A DNA stretch of 50,360 nucleotides from an uncultured Eubacteriales bacterium. Lineage in GTDB: Bacteria; Bacillota; Clostridia; Christensenellales; UMGS416. The stretch is from contig UQLW01000023.1 of assembly GCA_900542005.1 (NCBI GenBank), positions 1-50,360 on the forward strand, in the 5' to 3' direction. Position numbers and translations under genes: made by a program. Under the pieces are notes generated by a model. It saw only the letters and a program-made list of their open reading frames with translations. It ran no database searches and had not been told where the DNA came from. Positions 15,627 to 23,766 of this stretch are shown in pieces (the first letter of the stretch is position 1; the number at the start of each line of letters is the position of its first letter).

Positions 15627-17588
15627 CTATAGCTGGGTAGGGTGCTTTCGGAAAAAGTCGAACCGTGGGGGCAGCGGCCGGTAGCGGCCGCCCGGGGCTT
15701 CGTCCAGCACCTCCGTAAGGGGGGAGAAGGCGTAGGCCCAATCAAAGGCCCGGGCAGAAAGGCCAAGGTAAGAGGCTGCCAGCTCGCAGCCCTCCGGCGC
15801 CAGGGGATGGGTCATCAAAAGGGCGGCCCGCAGACCGCAGAGGGTATCGGCCCAGAGCGGCCCCGTATCCTCCGTGTCCCTGGATTCAGCGCTCCAGCGG
15901 CGGTTCAGACCGCGGATATAGCCGTCAAGCACATCAAATATGCGGTGAAACTGATGGCTGGCCATCAAGCGCTCATAGCATAGCAGCGCTTCACGGGCCG
16001 CCGCTGCAGCCTGGGGCGAGGGCGGGCTATCAGGCAGCCGGGAGCAACCGGCCTGCTGCAGGCTGTACAGCAGCGAGCGCAGCACCCGGTTGAGCACATT
16101 GGTTAAGAGGCTCCCCTCCCGAAGCACCGGATCCGCTCCTGTCCGTTCCCCGGCCGAGAGGTATGCCTGGGGGCGGAAGCTGCTGCTTTTATGGGCCAGG
16201 CCCAGGCTGAAAAAGTGCATCCGCAGCTGGTCGGCGGTGTAATAAGCCAAAAGCTCATCGGCCATGGGCGGCTTTACGGATGATGAGGAGCTGGCCTTCT
16301 TATCCATAAAAAGGATATGCCGGTTGGCCACAAGCTCAGGCATTGGCAGCTCCTCAAGGGGCGGGACCGGTCCGCCGCCGGACAGCAGGCAGGCAAAAAG
16401 GGCCGGTTCGGCCACCCCATAGAAGTAGATATTGTCCTCGCCGATGAACTGGTAGACGCGGGAACGCCTATCCAGCCACCAGTCGCGCCACGCCCCCTCC
16501 GGGTATCCCCGTGCTTCCAGGCAGGCCTGCGTGAAAGAAACCGGGGCCCAAAGGGATTCGGGCCATACCCAGAAGGTAAGGCCCTCCAGCCCCGGCCGGC
16601 CGGGCACTGGGACGCCCCATTCGCTGTTGCCGGAAAGGCGGAAGGGCACCAGCGTTTTGCCGGTACGGTAACGGATACCGCGCCCGTCCAGGGCCTCGCG
16701 CCCCCGATCCCGGGCTGCAAGGCCCTCAAAGCGGAAGGCGTAGGAGCCTTTCCCAGCGGTATGCTCCAGCGCCGGGCGGCCCATAGCGGCCATTAGCGCG
16801 GGCAGATCCTCCACCTCATCCTTTTTTACATAGATCTCCGGAGCCTTCAAAAACTCTTCAATGGTGCTGATGACCGCTTCCCGCGTTCTGCCCCGGCGGC
16901 GCAGCGCCCGCATATAATCCGCCAGCGGTTTTCGCCAGGGCTCCAGATCGAAATACCAGTTTTCCACCTGTACCAGCCGGGGCCGCCTGCCGGAAAGGGC
17001 GCTGACCGGGTCAATGAGCTCCGAGGGAAGATATTGATGGCCCAGGGCGCATTCATCAGCGTAACCGCGCTCTGAGGCGCAGCCGGCGATGGGACAACGT
17101 CCGACCACCTGGCGGCCGTTGAGCAGCGTTTGGCATTCGTCATCATAGAACTGGGGCGAAGATAGCCGCTTCAGTGCGCCCAGCCGCTCGAGCGCCTCAA
17201 AGACAGCCGCCGATAGCTTGCGATGTATCTGCCCGCTCCGGCCCAGGGCGGACGCGCCGAAGTAATCCAGCCCGATGCCATAGGCCTGCAGGGTGCGGCG
17301 CTGGCCGTCATGCTGGGCCTGCACATAATCCTGCAGGGAGGCCGGCGCTTGGCCGCGCTGCCGCAGCCTTCGGTAGGCCTCCACAATGGGAGAGCCATAG
17401 CAGTCGGTGCCGGAGAGAAACAGCACATTTTCCGGGCCAATCCGATCCCGCAGAAAGCGGGCGAATACGTCGGCATGGACAAACATGCCGCCCACATGGC
17501 CGAAATGCAGCTGCTTGTTGCCATAGGGCATGCCGGCGGTCACCACGGCCCGCCTGGGGAATGTGGGACGTTCGTTGATCGGTTCCAT
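15627..17588 (-). CDS. Methionyl-tRNA synthetase-like class I aaRS paralog
   Basis: This 653-residue class I synthetase-like protein has the MetRS layout: catalytic Rossmann fold with HFGH (28-31), a connective domain with a partly kept zinc knuckle (C165, C170, C180, H184), and a helical anticodon-binding domain. No C-terminal tRNA-binding (EMAP-like) domain follows. It departs from MetRS at key places: the KMSKS loop reads KASSS (431-435), so the second Lys is gone; GTDEHG reads GTDCYG (60-65); and FWVWPESLWAP (339-349) and YFYGVAEPA (388-396) replace the segments holding the Met-pocket residues (Escherichia coli A256, P257, Y260, H301, W305 from memory). It may charge a different amino acid or have another role. 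AAGGAGG lies 5 nt before the ATG. Expression is controlled by a T-box leader. Confidence 0.85.
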   Translation of the reverse strand: MEPINERPTFPRRAVVTAGMPYGNKQLHFGHVGGMFVHADVFARFLRDRIGPENVLFLSGTDCYGSPIVEAYRRLRQRGQAPASLQDYVQAQHDGQRRTLQAYGIGLDYFGASALGRSGQIHRKLSAAVFEALERLGALKRLSSPQFYDDECQTLLNGRQVVGRCPIAGCASERGYADECALGHQYLPSELIDPVSALSGRRPRLVQVENWYFDLEPWRKPLADYMRALRRRGRTREAVISTIEEFLKAPEIYVKKDEVEDLPALMAAMGRPALEHTAGKGSYAFRFEGLAARDRGREALDGRGIRYRTGKTLVPFRLSGNSEWGVPVPGRPGLEGLTFWVWPESLWAPVSFTQACLEARGYPEGAWRDWWLDRRSRVYQFIGEDNIYFYGVAEPALFACLLSGGGPVPPLEELPMPELVANRHILFMDKKASSSSSVKPPMADELLAYYTADQLRMHFFSLGLAHKSSSFRPQAYLSAGERTGADPVLREGSLLTNVLNRVLRSLLYSLQQAGCSRLPDSPPSPQAAAAAREALLCYERLMASHQFHRIFDVLDGYIRGLNRRWSAESRDTEDTGPLWADTLCGLRAALLMTHPLAPEGCELAASYLGLSARAFDWAYAFSPLTEVLDEAPGGRYRPLPPRFDFFRKHPTQL

Positions 17589-17891
17589 CCTATCCTCCTT
17601 ATCGCTTTTGTGGATAAAAAAGCCCCTCGCAGCGCAAAAACGCTGCGAGGGGCGATAAAACGCGGTGCCACCCTGCCTTCCTCCCCGCGTCGCCGCAGGG
17701 GAGCTTATCGGGTACCATCATACCCTAGTTCGGTAACGGGAACGCCCGGCATAGCATCCATCCTGGCAAGAGGATTTCCGTATGCGGCTCCGAGGCCTGG
17801 TTCATGGAACGCCACGTCCGCCCCTTTTCAGCTGCCGGGGCTCTCTGATGGAGGGCCGTTGCCACTACTCTTCTCTTCATCGCCTTTTGTT
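17589..17891 (-). promoter_or_regulatory. T-box riboswitch leader
   Basis: The 300-nt leader has all T-box landmarks on the minus strand: GATGAAGAGAAGAGTA at the base of stem I, an AGAGAG bulge, a GCTGAAAA apical segment, the antiterminator GGTGGCACCGCG (17661-17672) and a terminator. By analogy with known T-boxes the AGTA and GAA strands flank the specifier loop. The triplet after GAA is CCA (Pro); ATG overlaps GAA, and CAG lies one base later. The antiterminator variable base is C, which predicts a tRNA with G at position 73, whereas Met and Pro tRNAs normally carry A. The cognate tRNA is therefore unclear. This leader fills most of the gap 17589-18039. Confidence 0.92.
17616..17653 (-). 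terminator. T-box regulated terminator
   Basis: GCCCCTCGCAGCG (minus strand, 17641-17653) pairs with CGCTGCGAGGGGC (17622-17634), 6-nt loop, then six T. Antiterminator pairing just upstream would prevent it. Confidence 0.9.
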
Positions 17892-17897
17892 TTAGGT

Positions 17898-17926
17898 AGT
17901 ATACGTCCGCCATCCGCGGCTGTCAA
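17898..17926 (-). promoter_or_regulatory. Promoter of the T-box leader
   Basis: TTGACA (17921-17926), 17 nt, TATACT (17898-17903) on the minus strand: near-consensus sigma-A promoter. Transcription would start near 17891. Confidence 0.85.
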
Positions 17927-17966
17927 GGGGAAATTTGGCATACCTGTGCATGGTTTAAGCAGCTTT

Positions 17967-17999
17967 TTCCATATGCAGGAGGCGGGAGGGCTTTATAAT
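17967..17999 (+). promoter_or_regulatory. Candidate regulated promoter of the UroD-family gene
   Basis: TATAAT (17994-17999) is a consensus -10. TTCCATATG (17967-17975) lies 18 nt before it in place of a -35, as at 12141. The -10 overlaps the ATG at 17998 and so supports the later start at 18040. Confidence 0.45.
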
Positions 18000-18039
18000 G
18001 AAAGAAAACGGCGGCGATAGCCGGGGACAGGAGGATCAG

Positions 18040-19056
18040 ATGAGGAAGAGGGATTGCGACTTTTCCCAGCTGGAGGCGGTGCTCAGAAGGGAGCGGCCCA
18101 GCCGGCCGGTGCTCTTTGAGCTGCTCTTTGATTACCCCATCTATGAGAAAATGGCGGGGCGCGCCGCTTCGGATGATACGCCCCTGGAACGGCTGCGGGT
18201 GGTGGTCGAGGCCTTTGACCGCTATGGGTACGACTATGCTTCCAGCTATGCCTGCGATATGCCCTTTCCCACCGGCCAGCAGAAAAAGGCCAAGACAGTC
18301 TCGGCCAACGACGGCTTTGTCATCACTGACTGGGCCAGCTTCGAGGCCTATCCCTGGCCGGAGCCGGAGAAGTGCGATTATAGCCGGCTGGAGGCCATCA
18401 AGCCCGATCTGCCCGACGGCATGAAGCTGATGGCCATGGGCCCCGGTGGCGTGCTGGAGAACGCGATGGCGCTGACAGGCTATGACAACATGTGCTATAT
18501 GCTCTACGAGGAGCCAGAGCTCTTGGAGGCCATCTTTCACGAGGTGGGCTCCCGGCTGGTACGGTATTACCAGCTGGCCGCCCAGTATGACACCGTGGGT
18601 GTCATCATGTCCAACGATGACTGGGGCTTTAATACGCAAACCTTCCTTTCGGTCAAGGATATGCGCCGTCTGGTGTTCCCCTGGCATAAGAAAATCGTAG
18701 AGGCGGCCCACAGCCATGGCAAGCCCGCCGTGCTGCATTCCTGCGGATATTTTCAGGACATCATTGAGGACGTTATCGAGGATATGGGCTATGACGGCCG
18801 GCACAGCTACGAGGACAACATCCTGCCGGTAGAGGAGGCCTATCGCCGCTGGGGCGGGCGAATCGCCATCCTGGGCGGGCTGGATATGGATTTCCTGGTG
18901 CGCTCCACGCCCCAGGCCATCGGCGCCCGGGCCCGGGCTATGCTGGACATGACCCGGGAGCAGGGCGGCTACGCGCTGGGCTCCGGCAATTCGGTACCCT
19001 ATTACCTGCCCTTTGACCATTATGAGGCGATGATCGCCCCGGCGCTGGAGGGATAG
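18040..19056 (+). CDS. Uroporphyrinogen decarboxylase (UroD/MtaA) family protein
   Basis: This 338-residue TIM-barrel protein belongs to the UroD superfamily. The segment PAVLHSCGYFQDII holds the HxC pair used for zinc by the methylcobamide:thiol methyltransferases MtaA/MtbA, so it is more likely a corrinoid-linked methyltransferase than a haem enzyme. No corrinoid protein, corrinoid activator or haem gene adjoins it. The start at 18040 is preferred because AGGAGG lies 5 nt upstream and the ATG at 17998 falls in the -10 box. A second family member lies at 47499, distant from this one and with a different metal-site sequence. Confidence 0.82.
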   Translation: MRKRDCDFSQLEAVLRRERPSRPVLFELLFDYPIYEKMAGRAASDDTPLERLRVVVEAFDRYGYDYASSYACDMPFPTGQQKKAKTVSANDGFVITDWASFEAYPWPEPEKCDYSRLEAIKPDLPDGMKLMAMGPGGVLENAMALTGYDNMCYMLYEEPELLEAIFHEVGSRLVRYYQLAAQYDTVGVIMSNDDWGFNTQTFLSVKDMRRLVFPWHKKIVEAAHSHGKPAVLHSCGYFQDIIEDVIEDMGYDGRHSYEDNILPVEEAYRRWGGRIAILGGLDMDFLVRSTPQAIGARARAMLDMTREQGGYALGSGNSVPYYLPFDHYEAMIAPALEG

Positions 19057-19101
19057 GGCGGCACGGGCGCATGGGGCATAATCTGCCGAAAAATCCAAGC
19101 A

Positions 19102-19134
19102 TTATTCCATCCAAGGCGGATACATATGGAATAA
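19102..19134. repeat. Inverted repeat TTATTCCAT/ATGGAATAA
   Basis: A perfect 9-bp inverted repeat (19102-19110 and 19126-19134) with a 15-nt spacer lies between the UroD-family and nucleoside phosphorylase genes. There is no T run, so it is more like an operator than a terminator. The same half-site lies before the DapA-like gene at 12138. Confidence 0.55.
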
Positions 19135-19196
19135 GTTAACGGCGAAGAATCCTGGCCCACAAGCCGGGAACTGGGGCCGAAAGGAGATGCGCAACC

Positions 19197-20015
19197 ATGC
19201 CAATTATCCACCACGAATACCCTATCCTGGAGTATAGCAGCCAAGAATCGGCTGTGATTAACCCACGCCCGGCAGACGCCCCTTTTCCCCGGCTGTGCCT
19301 GATGACCTTTTTCCGTGAACCCTTGGCGCGGCTGGTTGAGCAATACAGGGGCCGGGTAATCGGAACCTATCGCTCGGAGATGCGGCCCTTTGAGGTATAT
19401 GCTTTGCATGATGGCAGCCGGGAGCTGTGCGCGGTGCAGGCAGCTGTAGGCGCTGCGGCTTCGGCTATGCTGGCCGATTGGCTTTATGGCAAAGGCGTAG
19501 AGACGATCCTTTGCTGCGGAAGCTGCGGGGTGCTGGAGGATATTCCGGCCGGGGATGTTATCCTGCCGGTGCGGGCTCTGCGAGACGAAGGGGCCTCCTA
19601 CCACTATTTGCCGCCGGCTCGTTTTATCGAGCTGGACGAAGAGCCCATCCTGGCAGCCTGCGCGGCGTTGGAGGAAGCGGGCGCGCCTTATATCCGCTGT
19701 ACTACCTGGACTACTGACGGCTTTTACCGGGAAACGCCCGAGATGGTGGCGTATCGCCGCTCCGAGGGCTGCCAGGTTGTGGAGATGGAATGCGCCGCGC
19801 TTGCCGCGGTGGCGCGGTTCCGGGGTAAGCGCTTTGGCACTTTGCTCTATAGCGGGGATATTTTGGCCAATCCTGCCGCCTATGATGACCGCAACTGGGC
19901 CGGTAATCATTCGGCACGGGATAAGCTTATGTCGGGCCTTGATGGAGCTATAAAGAGAAAAGGGACGGTTACGCGTCCCTTTTTTCTTCAGAAAAAGCTC
20001 GTGTATATTTTTTAG
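19197..20015 (+). CDS. Nucleoside phosphorylase (PNP/UDP family)
   Basis: This 272-residue protein belongs to the PNP/uridine phosphorylase family, which splits nucleosides with phosphate to a base and a pentose-1-phosphate. The family signature appears as VVEMECAALAAVARFRGK, and CCGSCGVLEDIPAGDVIL is the phosphate-site loop. The usual catalytic SD reads SGD. AAAGGAG lies 10 nt before the ATG. The last 20 residues (KRKGTVTRPFF...) are encoded by a terminator hairpin, so the C-terminus is suspect: the family core ends near LMSGLDGAIK, and TAA lies in another frame at 19951-19953. It may have lost its native stop by a small frameshift. Its stop overlaps the end of the convergent DUF975 gene. 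Confidence 0.82.
   Translation: MPIIHHEYPILEYSSQESAVINPRPADAPFPRLCLMTFFREPLARLVEQYRGRVIGTYRSEMRPFEVYALHDGSRELCAVQAAVGAAASAMLADWLYGKGVETILCCGSCGVLEDIPAGDVILPVRALRDEGASYHYLPPARFIELDEEPILAACAALEEAGAPYIRCTTWTTDGFYRETPEMVAYRRSEGCQVVEMECAALAAVARFRGKRFGTLLYSGDILANPAAYDDRNWAGNHSARDKLMSGLDGAIKRKGTVTRPFFLQKKLVYIF
19957..19986. terminator. Bidirectional terminator inside the phosphorylase 3' end
   Basis: AGGGACG (19961-19967) pairs with CGTCCCT (19974-19980), with T run at 19980-19986 and A run at 19957-19961. It can end both the plus-strand phosphorylase gene and the minus-strand DUF975 gene. Confidence 0.8.
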
Positions 20016-20809
20016 CGATCGGTCTCGGTGCCGGACACCTCACGATAGAAAGCGGCAAGAGCAGTTTCCCGATAGGGCGCCAGGAACACACTGCCAATCC
20101 TAACGAAGAGGACACAGGGGATCAGCCAGAGAAAGATGCTCCAGTTGCTGCTTTGGATGACTGACCAGGTCATGATCCACATGCCAACCAGAAGAGGGGC
20201 CACATAAAGCAGTACCCAGCCGCAGAAGCTGAAATTAAGGCCAAGCAGGCGCAATTTGTTGCCGTTCATCATTCGCTGGGATTCCTTAATGGCTCCCCCT
20301 GCCGTCATCTCGGGATGCTCGGCTAAGATATATGGCGCCATGGCATAGCTGAGTGATTTGACGATGCCCGGAATCACGAACAGCAGCGACCAGAGGAAGG
20401 TATACAATTGAGTGAGCAGGTTCATACAGAAGCCGGCGCCAAAACGGTGAAACTGGGAGAACAAATCAGACAGGGAAACCTTTTTGCGGTCTACCAGCTT
20501 GAGGTTATAAACGGCATAGCCCAGCTTGGCGACTCCGCCGATGATCAGGGAAATAAGCATCGAGACAACCAGTATAGCAAGGGCAATGATGACAAAGGTG
20601 CGAATCTGAGCCCATACTTCAGGCGTCTGCATCTCTTGGAAAAGGGCCTTGGTAGAGTCATTGCTGCGATAGCGATAGAAGGACACATTGCTGGCCGCGG
20701 TAGCAGCGCCCAGCAGCGAAGCGACATAGCCGGTCAGAATAGCGGTAGGCCATTTACCCCGAAGGACATTGCGGGCGATTTCCTTAAAATCAGCAGCATC
20801 TTTTTTCAT
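20012..20809 (-). CDS. DUF975 family membrane protein
   Basis: This 265-residue membrane protein has the DUF975 pattern: a cytoplasmic N-terminus with a KEIARNVLRGKWPTAILTGY start, about six membrane segments, and a conserved AMAPYILAEHPEMTAGGAIKESQRMMNG helix in the middle. Its function is not known in any organism. AAAGGAG lies 7 nt before the ATG at 20809; a longer frame reaches 20917 but has no site and no similarity. It seems to be a single-gene unit, ending at the bidirectional terminator. Confidence 0.88.
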   Translation of the reverse strand: MKKDAADFKEIARNVLRGKWPTAILTGYVASLLGAATAASNVSFYRYRSNDSTKALFQEMQTPEVWAQIRTFVIIALAILVVSMLISLIIGGVAKLGYAVYNLKLVDRKKVSLSDLFSQFHRFGAGFCMNLLTQLYTFLWSLLFVIPGIVKSLSYAMAPYILAEHPEMTAGGAIKESQRMMNGNKLRLLGLNFSFCGWVLLYVAPLLVGMWIMTWSVIQSSNWSIFLWLIPCVLFVRIGSVFLAPYRETALAAFYREVSGTETDR

Positions 20810-20932
20810 GGGCGGTCTCCTTTCGGTGTCGGCTAGGGCTGGAATGCCTTGGGAAAGACAGCTTGCCGCTGCCAAGCCGGAAAACGACCGTAGTCGGTGG
20901 GTACAGGGAAAGGACACTAATTTTTTGTGTGG

Positions 20933-22462
20933 TCAGCCCCTTTCCCCTTTTTTCTGCCCCAAGAGCTTTGTGTATTGCTTTCGGGGATTGGCCTCGGAGC
21001 GGACAGGATCGGCGATATGCAAAAGGGTCTCCTGGCCGGGCTCGTAGGCGGCCCATGGGGGCAGGCCGGGGCCATTGGGCGAGCCGGACGCGGTAAAATG
21101 ATACCACCAGAGCTGGAAAAGCCGCTGCATGGTTTCATCCCAGGCCACCCAGGGGCGGGAATCCCAGGGGTTGGCCGCGCCGGTATCCCGGTTGCCGAAG
21201 AGGTAAGGAAGCTCGCAGGAATGGGGCGCGCCGTAGAAATCCGCCTTATCATGGGGGATGGGGTGGCTGAAATAGTAGACATAGGTGGGCGCGGCGCCGT
21301 TCTCTGCCCGGGACGCGGCCAGACGAAGGTTCATGGCCAGCATTTCATCGGATTCCAGGCGGATCAGGGTATGCATCCGGTCCAGATCGGTTTCATCAGG
21401 ATACAGCGCCCGCACTTCGCCGGGGGTCAGACCAAAGCAAGCCTTCAGCTTATCGGCATAGCGCTGGAAGGAGAAGGGCTCCTCCGGGTTGTAGAGCGTG
21501 GCGAATTCATCGCTGTTGGAGCCGATAATGAGGCTGACCTCCCGGGAAGCGCCATGGGCGATGGCATCCTCCACCGGCTCGGGCAGCAGCACGCCGTCCA
21601 CGATGGGCGACAGGGTCATGGGCGTATAGGCATCCGGGTAAGTTTGGGGATCCCAGGGGCAGGACAGAAGCTGGGCGACAGAGGCCGCCCTCAGATGCCG
21701 GAGGGATCCGGCTCCCAGCCGGCGGGCAAAGGCTTCGCCGCCGGCCTCCTGCTGGGCCAGGCTGCGGGGGCGGTAGAAGGTCGGGTTAAACAGGCCGCTT
21801 TCCACCGCAGCGCCCCGGAACAGGCCCCGGGCCAGGGGCGAAGCCATCAGGCTGAGCACGCTGCCGCCGCCGGCCGACTGCCCGCCGATCGTGACCTTTT
21901 GGGGATCGCCGCCAAAGGCGGCGATGTTGTCCTGCACCCATTTGAGGGCCAGGATCTGATCGTAGAGGCCATAGTTGCCCGAGACGCCGGCCTCTGACTC
22001 GGCCGACAGCTCCGGATGGGCAAAAAAACCCAGGATGCCCAGGCGGTAATTGAGGGTGACGACGACCATGCCGGTGGCGGCCAGGCTGGCGCCCTCGTAG
22101 AGCTGGCCGCTGGAGCCGCCCATATAGGCGCCGCCGTGGATGAAGAAGAAAACGGGAAGCCTGTCGCCGGTATCGTGGGCGGGCGTCCATACGTTCAGAT
22201 ACAGGCAATCCTCGCTGCGGTAGCTCTCCAGCGTATTCTCATCATCCGGCGCGCCCTGGGGCGCGATGGGGCCCCAGGCGCCGGCATAGCGGGTGCCCAG
22301 CCAGCCTTGCGGCGGCTGGGGCGGACGCCATCGGTTTTCACCCCAGGTGGGCGCGCCGTAGGGGATGCCCAGGAAGCGCTTGACGCCGCCGGGCAGGCAG
22401 TCGCCCCGCAGCATGCCGCAGGCTGTGGCGGCAAAGCCCTCCGCCAGCCGCTTCTCTGCCAT
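20933..22462 (-). CDS. Carboxylesterase, type B
   Basis: This 509-residue alpha/beta hydrolase matches bacterial type-B carboxylesterases (p-nitrobenzyl esterase group) in length and motifs. The N-terminal signature is SEDCLYLNVWTP, the oxyanion hole is FIHGGAY, the nucleophile is S196 in GGQSAGG, and the acid and base are the Glu in NSDEF (about 318) and the His in APHSCELPYLFG (about 413). It lacks a signal peptide and would act on short ester groups of imported compounds, for example acetylated sugars. Its ATG lies 2 nt after the stop of the aldo/keto reductase gene, so the two are co-transcribed. Confidence 0.92.
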   Translation of the reverse strand: MAEKRLAEGFAATACGMLRGDCLPGGVKRFLGIPYGAPTWGENRWRPPQPPQGWLGTRYAGAWGPIAPQGAPDDENTLESYRSEDCLYLNVWTPAHDTGDRLPVFFFIHGGAYMGGSSGQLYEGASLAATGMVVVTLNYRLGILGFFAHPELSAESEAGVSGNYGLYDQILALKWVQDNIAAFGGDPQKVTIGGQSAGGGSVLSLMASPLARGLFRGAAVESGLFNPTFYRPRSLAQQEAGGEAFARRLGAGSLRHLRAASVAQLLSCPWDPQTYPDAYTPMTLSPIVDGVLLPEPVEDAIAHGASREVSLIIGSNSDEFATLYNPEEPFSFQRYADKLKACFGLTPGEVRALYPDETDLDRMHTLIRLESDEMLAMNLRLAASRAENGAAPTYVYYFSHPIPHDKADFYGAPHSCELPYLFGNRDTGAANPWDSRPWVAWDETMQRLFQLWWYHFTASGSPNGPGLPPWAAYEPGQETLLHIADPVRSEANPRKQYTKLLGQKKGERG

Positions 22463-22464
22463 GG

Positions 22465-23616
22465 CTATCCCTCCAGAAGCGCCGCGCAGCGGGCCATGTT
22501 CTCTACCACCGGCACATGGAAGGGACAGCGCTTCTCGCAGGCATGGCAGCCGATGCAGGCCGAGGCCTTGGCCGGGAGCGCGTCATATTTGGCTTTCACG
22601 GCGTGGGGATCGCCCAGGCGGGCGGAGTCGTACAGCCGCGTGGTGGCGGCGATGTCGATCTTGGCCGGGCAGGGCAGGCAGTGGTTGCAATACATACAGT
22701 CGCCCTCGCCGGCGAAGGAGAAGGCGGCCAGCGCGTCGGCATAGTTCTGCTCTTCCTCGCTGGCCTTATAATAGGCCAGGGCGGCCATAACCTCTTGGGG
22801 GGACCGGCAGCCGGGCACCGCGCAGGTAACGCCGGGCTGGCTTAGCGCATAGTGCAGGCACTGCACCGGCGTCAGGGTCAGCCCCGGGCTGCGTTCCTTG
22901 GAAAAGAGCAGGCCGGCCGCATAGGGCTTCATGGCAACCACGCCCACGCCCTGGCGCTCGCAGGCCAGGAAAAGCTCGCGGCGCGAGGTATCCGCCCCCT
23001 CGCGGGAGAGGATGCTCTGCGTGCTCTCCTGGAAGAACACATCCAGCTTCAAATCGCCGTTTACCCGGTCAAAGGTAGGGTTGACCGGGAACATCAGGCC
23101 GTCGAGGAAGCCCGCCTCCACCGCCAGCAGGGACGGCGGCACCCGATGGCTGCTCATGGCTATGGCGCGGCATTTGCCCTCCTTTTTCATTTTAAGGGCA
23201 ATCTCCACAAGGCCGCCGGGCTCCAGCTGGCGCTGCATATCCTGAAGCTCGTCTACAAAGTGCAGATACAGCACATCCACAGTATCGCGCCCCAGGCGCC
23301 GCAGCATATCCTCCACATGGGCCACGCAGCCCTTGGGATCGCGGCTTACCGTATACTGTCCGTCGGCGGTCAGGCAGGAGCCCAGGTGGGTGGCCACCAG
23401 GCAATCCCTGCCGCGGGGGTGGGCCCGCAGGGCGCGGCCGACCCGGTCCCGTACCGGCGCGGTGGCCATGAACATGTCGATATAGTTGACGCCATGATCC
23501 AGCGCGCAGCCCAGCGTGGCGTCGATCACCTCCTGGGAGGCGCGCTCCAGGTGCTCGCAGCCCAGGCTGATCTCCGTAAGCATCAGGCCAGAACGGCCCA
23601 GGGGACGTTTTTTCAT
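22465..23616 (-). CDS. Aldo/keto reductase with C-terminal 4Fe-4S domain
   Basis: This 383-residue protein has an aldo/keto reductase TIM barrel (LGRSGLMLTEISLGCEH start, DVLYLHFVDE) joined to a C-terminal ferredoxin-like domain with CMYCNHCLPCP and CIGCHACEKRCP, which can hold two 4Fe-4S clusters. The catalytic Tyr of classical reductases is not obvious at the expected place (NYIDMFMATAP rather than DTAxxYG), so hydride chemistry on a carbonyl is uncertain. Clostridia carry many such proteins with unknown substrates. AAGGAGG lies 6 nt upstream. It leads an operon with the carboxylesterase gene. Confidence 0.88.
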   Translation of the reverse strand: MKKRPLGRSGLMLTEISLGCEHLERASQEVIDATLGCALDHGVNYIDMFMATAPVRDRVGRALRAHPRGRDCLVATHLGSCLTADGQYTVSRDPKGCVAHVEDMLRRLGRDTVDVLYLHFVDELQDMQRQLEPGGLVEIALKMKKEGKCRAIAMSSHRVPPSLLAVEAGFLDGLMFPVNPTFDRVNGDLKLDVFFQESTQSILSREGADTSRRELFLACERQGVGVVAMKPYAAGLLFSKERSPGLTLTPVQCLHYALSQPGVTCAVPGCRSPQEVMAALAYYKASEEEQNYADALAAFSFAGEGDCMYCNHCLPCPAKIDIAATTRLYDSARLGDPHAVKAKYDALPAKASACIGCHACEKRCPFHVPVVENMARCAALLEG

Positions 23617-23657
23617 GATAAGCCTCCTTGATGTAACGTGTATCGGGGAATAAATTC

Positions 23658-23682
23658 AGTATATCGCGATTCATGGATGAAT
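23658..23682 (-). promoter_or_regulatory. Candidate promoter with palindrome for the reductase-esterase operon
   Basis: TATACT (23658-23663, minus strand) is a good -10. The palindrome ATTCAT-CC-ATGAAT (23669-23682) occupies the spacer, and no -35 box matches. Confidence 0.4.
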
Positions 23683-23766
23683 GCACCAAAAATTGACGGG
23701 AATCGGGAAGCTAATTTCGGCGCGGCTGGGTAAAATAAGCCTATCGCCAACCGAAGGAGGCATATG

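Noticed and set aside
14353..15741. A 462-codon minus-strand frame over the GH78-like gene
   Set aside because: It is antisense to a strongly supported gene and shows no recognisable domain.
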